Assembly (NCBI RefSeq): GCF_013407925.2
Contig: NZ_CP060201.1
Coordinates: 1,364,001-1,428,000 of the forward strand
DNA length: 64,000 nt
Reading direction: 5' to 3'
DNA from: Pseudomonas protegens
GTDB taxonomy: Bacteria > Pseudomonadota > Gammaproteobacteria > Pseudomonadales > Pseudomonadaceae
Shown here: positions 61,840 through 64,000 of the stretch, one piece after another
Position numbering within the stretch: the stretch's first letter is position 1
Layout: every line of letters starts with the position of its first letter
Program-made: the position numbers and the translations under genes
Notes under the pieces: generated by a model
Databases searched by the model: none
Told to the model about the DNA's origin: nothing
What the model saw: the letters and a program-made list of their open reading frames with translations, nothing else

Positions 61840-63105
61840 TTATAAATTCGTGGAAACGCCCGCCGCAGCGTAGTTCTGGTAATGCTTCATCTGCTTGGCT
61901 ATCTGCGAAATCTTGCTAGCGTAATCCGGGTCCGTTGCATACCCGGCTTTTTGCAACTCGCGAACAAACTGTTCTGGTTTATCGGCCACCTTCAGCACTT
62001 CTTGATAGCGATTGTTGCTCTGCAACAAGGTCACCAGATCGTGGAAGCTGTCCTGATAGGAATCGTAGGAACGGAACGCCGCCGTCTCCTTGACCATCTG
62101 CCCATCGCGGAACTCGCTGGTGATCGCCCGGGCCTGAGCGCCCTGCCAGCTCTTGCCGGCCTTGATGCCGAACAGGTTGTGACTGCTGGTGCCATCCTGC
62201 TGGCGCATCACCGATTTGCCCCAGCCGGTCTCCAGCGCGGCCTGGGCCACCAGATAGCGTGGATCGACGCCGATCCGCTGCGCCGCCTGCTGCGCCATTG
62301 GCAGCATGGTGGCGACGAAGTCGTCGGCGGAGCTGAAGGCACGCTTGGCAGGTGCCAGCGGCGGCTGAGCCATGGCCCGGCCATACACGCGCATCTTGCC
62401 CTGGGACGCGGCATAGCCCTGGTTGACCCGCCATTCGCCGCGCAGCACCGCATCCGCGGCCGCCGTGGTGCGACTCGGCGCAGCGTTCTGAGTGGAAGCA
62501 TCGGCAACACCGCCGGCCGACGGCACGATCCCGGTCAACAGGCGATCGGTCAGCTTACTTGGCAGCGACAGGCGACGCTGGTTGAGCAGGACCATGTCGT
62601 TATGGGCCACGCTGGTCCGCAACGGATCATGGGCTCGCGAAGCCCACAACGGCCGCTGGCCGTTGGACCGGCTCAAGGGACCATCCTGGGCGCTGGTGCC
62701 CGCGGCAATCGGCGTCGGCGTCGCTGCCACCACCGGCGCAGCCGCCGCGGGTGGCGTGGCACCCGGCGTGGCCGGCTTGTTCTTCATCATCTGGCGCATC
62801 AGCACATTGGCCAGGCCAATACCGCCGCCCTCGCGCGACAGGGACACCGCGAGCTGCTGATCGTACATGTCCTGATACTGCTTGGCGGCCGGAGTATTGA
62901 GCGGGTTGTCCTGGGCGATGACATCAGTGGCCTTGCGCATGGACTTGAGCATTTCGTTGAGGAACAGCGACTCGAACTCCTGCGCCACCTTGCGCACGTT
63001 GGCCTCGCCGTTCTTGTCACCGACCTTGAGTTGCTGCAGGCGATTGAGGTCGGAATAGGACCCGGAATCGCCGCTGCCAATCAATCCGCTCTTACGTATA
63101 TCCAT
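61840..63105 (-). CDS. flgJ: Rod-cap/peptidoglycan hydrolase FlgJ
   Basis: 421 residues from ATG 63105 (MDIRKSGLIGSGDSGSYSDL), chosen because GAGG is 8 bases upstream; a GTG at 63114 is the alternative. The N-terminal rod-binding domain (about 30-110) has VRKVAQEFESLFLNEMLKSM. A variable linker (110-240) leads to a C-terminal glucosaminidase (about 255-410) with AQAALETGWGKSVM carrying the presumed catalytic Glu and SHNLFGIKAGKSWQG. It bores the wall for the rod. It lies 10 bases after flgI. Confidence 0.95.
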   Translation of the reverse strand: MDIRKSGLIGSGDSGSYSDLNRLQQLKVGDKNGEANVRKVAQEFESLFLNEMLKSMRKATDVIAQDNPLNTPAAKQYQDMYDQQLAVSLSREGGGIGLANVLMRQMMKNKPATPGATPPAAAAPVVAATPTPIAAGTSAQDGPLSRSNGQRPLWASRAHDPLRTSVAHNDMVLLNQRRLSLPSKLTDRLLTGIVPSAGGVADASTQNAAPSRTTAAADAVLRGEWRVNQGYAASQGKMRVYGRAMAQPPLAPAKRAFSSADDFVATMLPMAQQAAQRIGVDPRYLVAQAALETGWGKSVMRQQDGTSSHNLFGIKAGKSWQGAQARAITSEFRDGQMVKETAAFRSYDSYQDSFHDLVTLLQSNNRYQEVLKVADKPEQFVRELQKAGYATDPDYASKISQIAKQMKHYQNYAAAGVSTNL

Positions 63106-63115
63106 GGCCGCCACC

Positions 63116-64000
63116 TCAAATCACGATCAAGTCGGCTTGCAGCGCGCCGGCCTGTTTCAAGGCTTCGAGAATCGCCATCAGGTCGCCCGGGGCCGCGCCC
63201 ACCTGGTTCACCGCGCGAACGATCTCATCCAGGGTGGTGCCCGGGCCGAACTTGAACATCGGCTTGGCTTCCTGCTGCGCATTGACCCGCGAACGCGGCA
63301 CCACCGCGGTCTGTCCATTGGACAGCGGACCGGGCTGGCTGACGATCGGATCCTCGGTAATGGTTACGGTCAGGCTGCCGTGGGTCACCGCCGCCGGCGA
63401 CACCTTGACGTTCTGGCCGATGACGATGGTGCCGGTCCGGGAGTTGATGATGACCTTGGCCACCGCCTGCCCCGGATCGACTTCCAGGTTCTCCAGGATC
63501 GACAGGTAATCCACGCGCTGGCTTGGGTCCAGGGGCGCGGTGACCCGAATCGAACCGCCATCGATGGCCTGGGCCACGCCCGGGCCGAGCATGTCGTTGA
63601 TCTTGTCGACGATGCGCTTGGCGGTGGTGAAGTCCGAACGGTTGAGGTTCAGGGTCAGGCTGTTGCCCTGGTTGAAACCGCTGGGTACGGCCCGCTCCAC
63701 CGAAGCGCCGCCGGGAATCCGCCCGGCCGATGGAACGTTGACGGTGATCTTCGAACCATCGCGCCCTTCGGCGTCGAAACCACCCACCACCAGGTTGCCC
63801 TGGGCGATGGCATAGACGTTGCCGTCGATCCCCTTCAGGGGCGTCAGCAACAGGGTGCCGCCACGCAGGCTCTTGGAGTTACCGATGGACGAAACAGTGA
63901 TGTCCACCTGCTGGCCCGGCTTGGCGAACGCCGGCAGATCGGCACTCACCGACACTGCCGCAACGTTCTTCAACTGCACGTTGCCGGAACCGGCCGGCAC
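63116..64000 (-). CDS. flgI: Flagellar P-ring protein FlgI, 3' part (gene runs past the window edge)
   Basis: 294 C-terminal residues are visible; the usual family length is about 365-370, so roughly 75 N-terminal residues including the signal peptide lie outside. Conserved segments include [40 protein letters not shown] and the C-terminal [20 protein letters not shown]. FlgI forms the periplasmic ring around the rod. A GTG near the edge is internal, not a start. It is followed by flgJ after 10 bases. Confidence 0.95.
   Translation of the reverse strand: MPAGSGNVQLKNVAAVSVSADLPAFAKPGQQVDITVSSIGNSKSLRGGTLLLTPLKGIDGNVYAIAQGNLVVGGFDAEGRDGSKITVNVPSAGRIPGGASVERAVPSGFNQGNSLTLNLNRSDFTTAKRIVDKINDMLGPGVAQAIDGGSIRVTAPLDPSQRVDYLSILENLEVDPGQAVAKVIINSRTGTIVIGQNVKVSPAAVTHGSLTVTITEDPIVSQPGPLSNGQTAVVPRSRVNAQQEAKPMFKFGPGTTLDEIVRAVNQVGAAPGDLMAILEALKQAGALQADLIVI

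Overview
The window is an almost complete polar-flagellum and chemotaxis region of a Pseudomonas, most likely of the P. fluorescens group (inferred from gene content, gene order, high G+C and a short flagellin of 283 residues). Every credible gene lies on the minus strand, so transcription runs from high to low coordinates. The many long plus-strand open frames are antisense shadows of G+C-rich coding sequence. No rRNA, tRNA, insertion sequence, phage gene or CRISPR array was seen, and no gene-free stretch exceeds about 290 bases.

Layout, in the direction of transcription. (1) 64000-58196: flgI (cut by the window edge), flgJ, flgK, flgL. (2) 58074-54505: a very large three-domain glycosyltransferase, followed by a clear terminator. 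(3) 54238-39527: thirteen tightly packed or overlapping genes that look like one glycan operon. It encodes CDP-glucose formation and 4,6-dehydration (rfbF, rfbG), a 3,5-epimerase-like protein, two C-methyltransferase-family proteins, an SDR reductase/epimerase, a CmcI-like protein, a two-domain glycosyltransferase, and the pseudaminic acid pathway pseB-pseC-pseF-pseGH (fusion)-pseI. (4) 39295-36734: a FabH-like ketoacyl synthase III, a Maf/MptE-type flagellin glycosyltransferase and a small orphan protein. (5) 36500-32831: fliC, flaG, fliD, fliS, fliT. (6) 32659-28450: the master regulator fleQ and the fleS-fleR two-component pair. (7) 28320-20048: fliEFGHIJ followed by hsbA-hsbR-hptB. (8) 19952-18522: fliK. 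(9) 18339-12891: fliLMNOPQR-flhB. (10) 12606-1: flhA, flhF, fleN, fliA, cheY, cheZ, cheA, cheB, motC, motD, a chemotaxis ParA and the start of a CheW-like ParP gene.

Regulation can be read in the gaps. Good sigma-54 (-24/-12) sites lie upstream of fleS, fliE, fliK and fliL, with weaker ones upstream of flhA and of the rfbF glycan operon. A near-consensus sigma-28 site precedes fliC. This fits the known Pseudomonas hierarchy FleQ/RpoN -> FleSR/RpoN -> FliA. Strong intrinsic terminators follow fliC, fliD, the ketoacyl synthase gene and the large glycosyltransferase.

The most distinctive part is the glycosylation island. It joins a CMP-pseudaminic acid pathway to a CDP-6-deoxyhexose pathway with C-methyltransferase-type enzymes in one operon, next to a Maf transferase and flagellin. 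This suggests the flagellin carries a pseudaminate-based glycan extended or capped by an unusual, perhaps branched, deoxysugar. Other points of interest are a CheA with four copies of a short acidic helix motif where P2 is expected, a PseG-PseH fusion, and the anti-sigma-factor control module HptB-HsbR-HsbA inside the basal-body operon.
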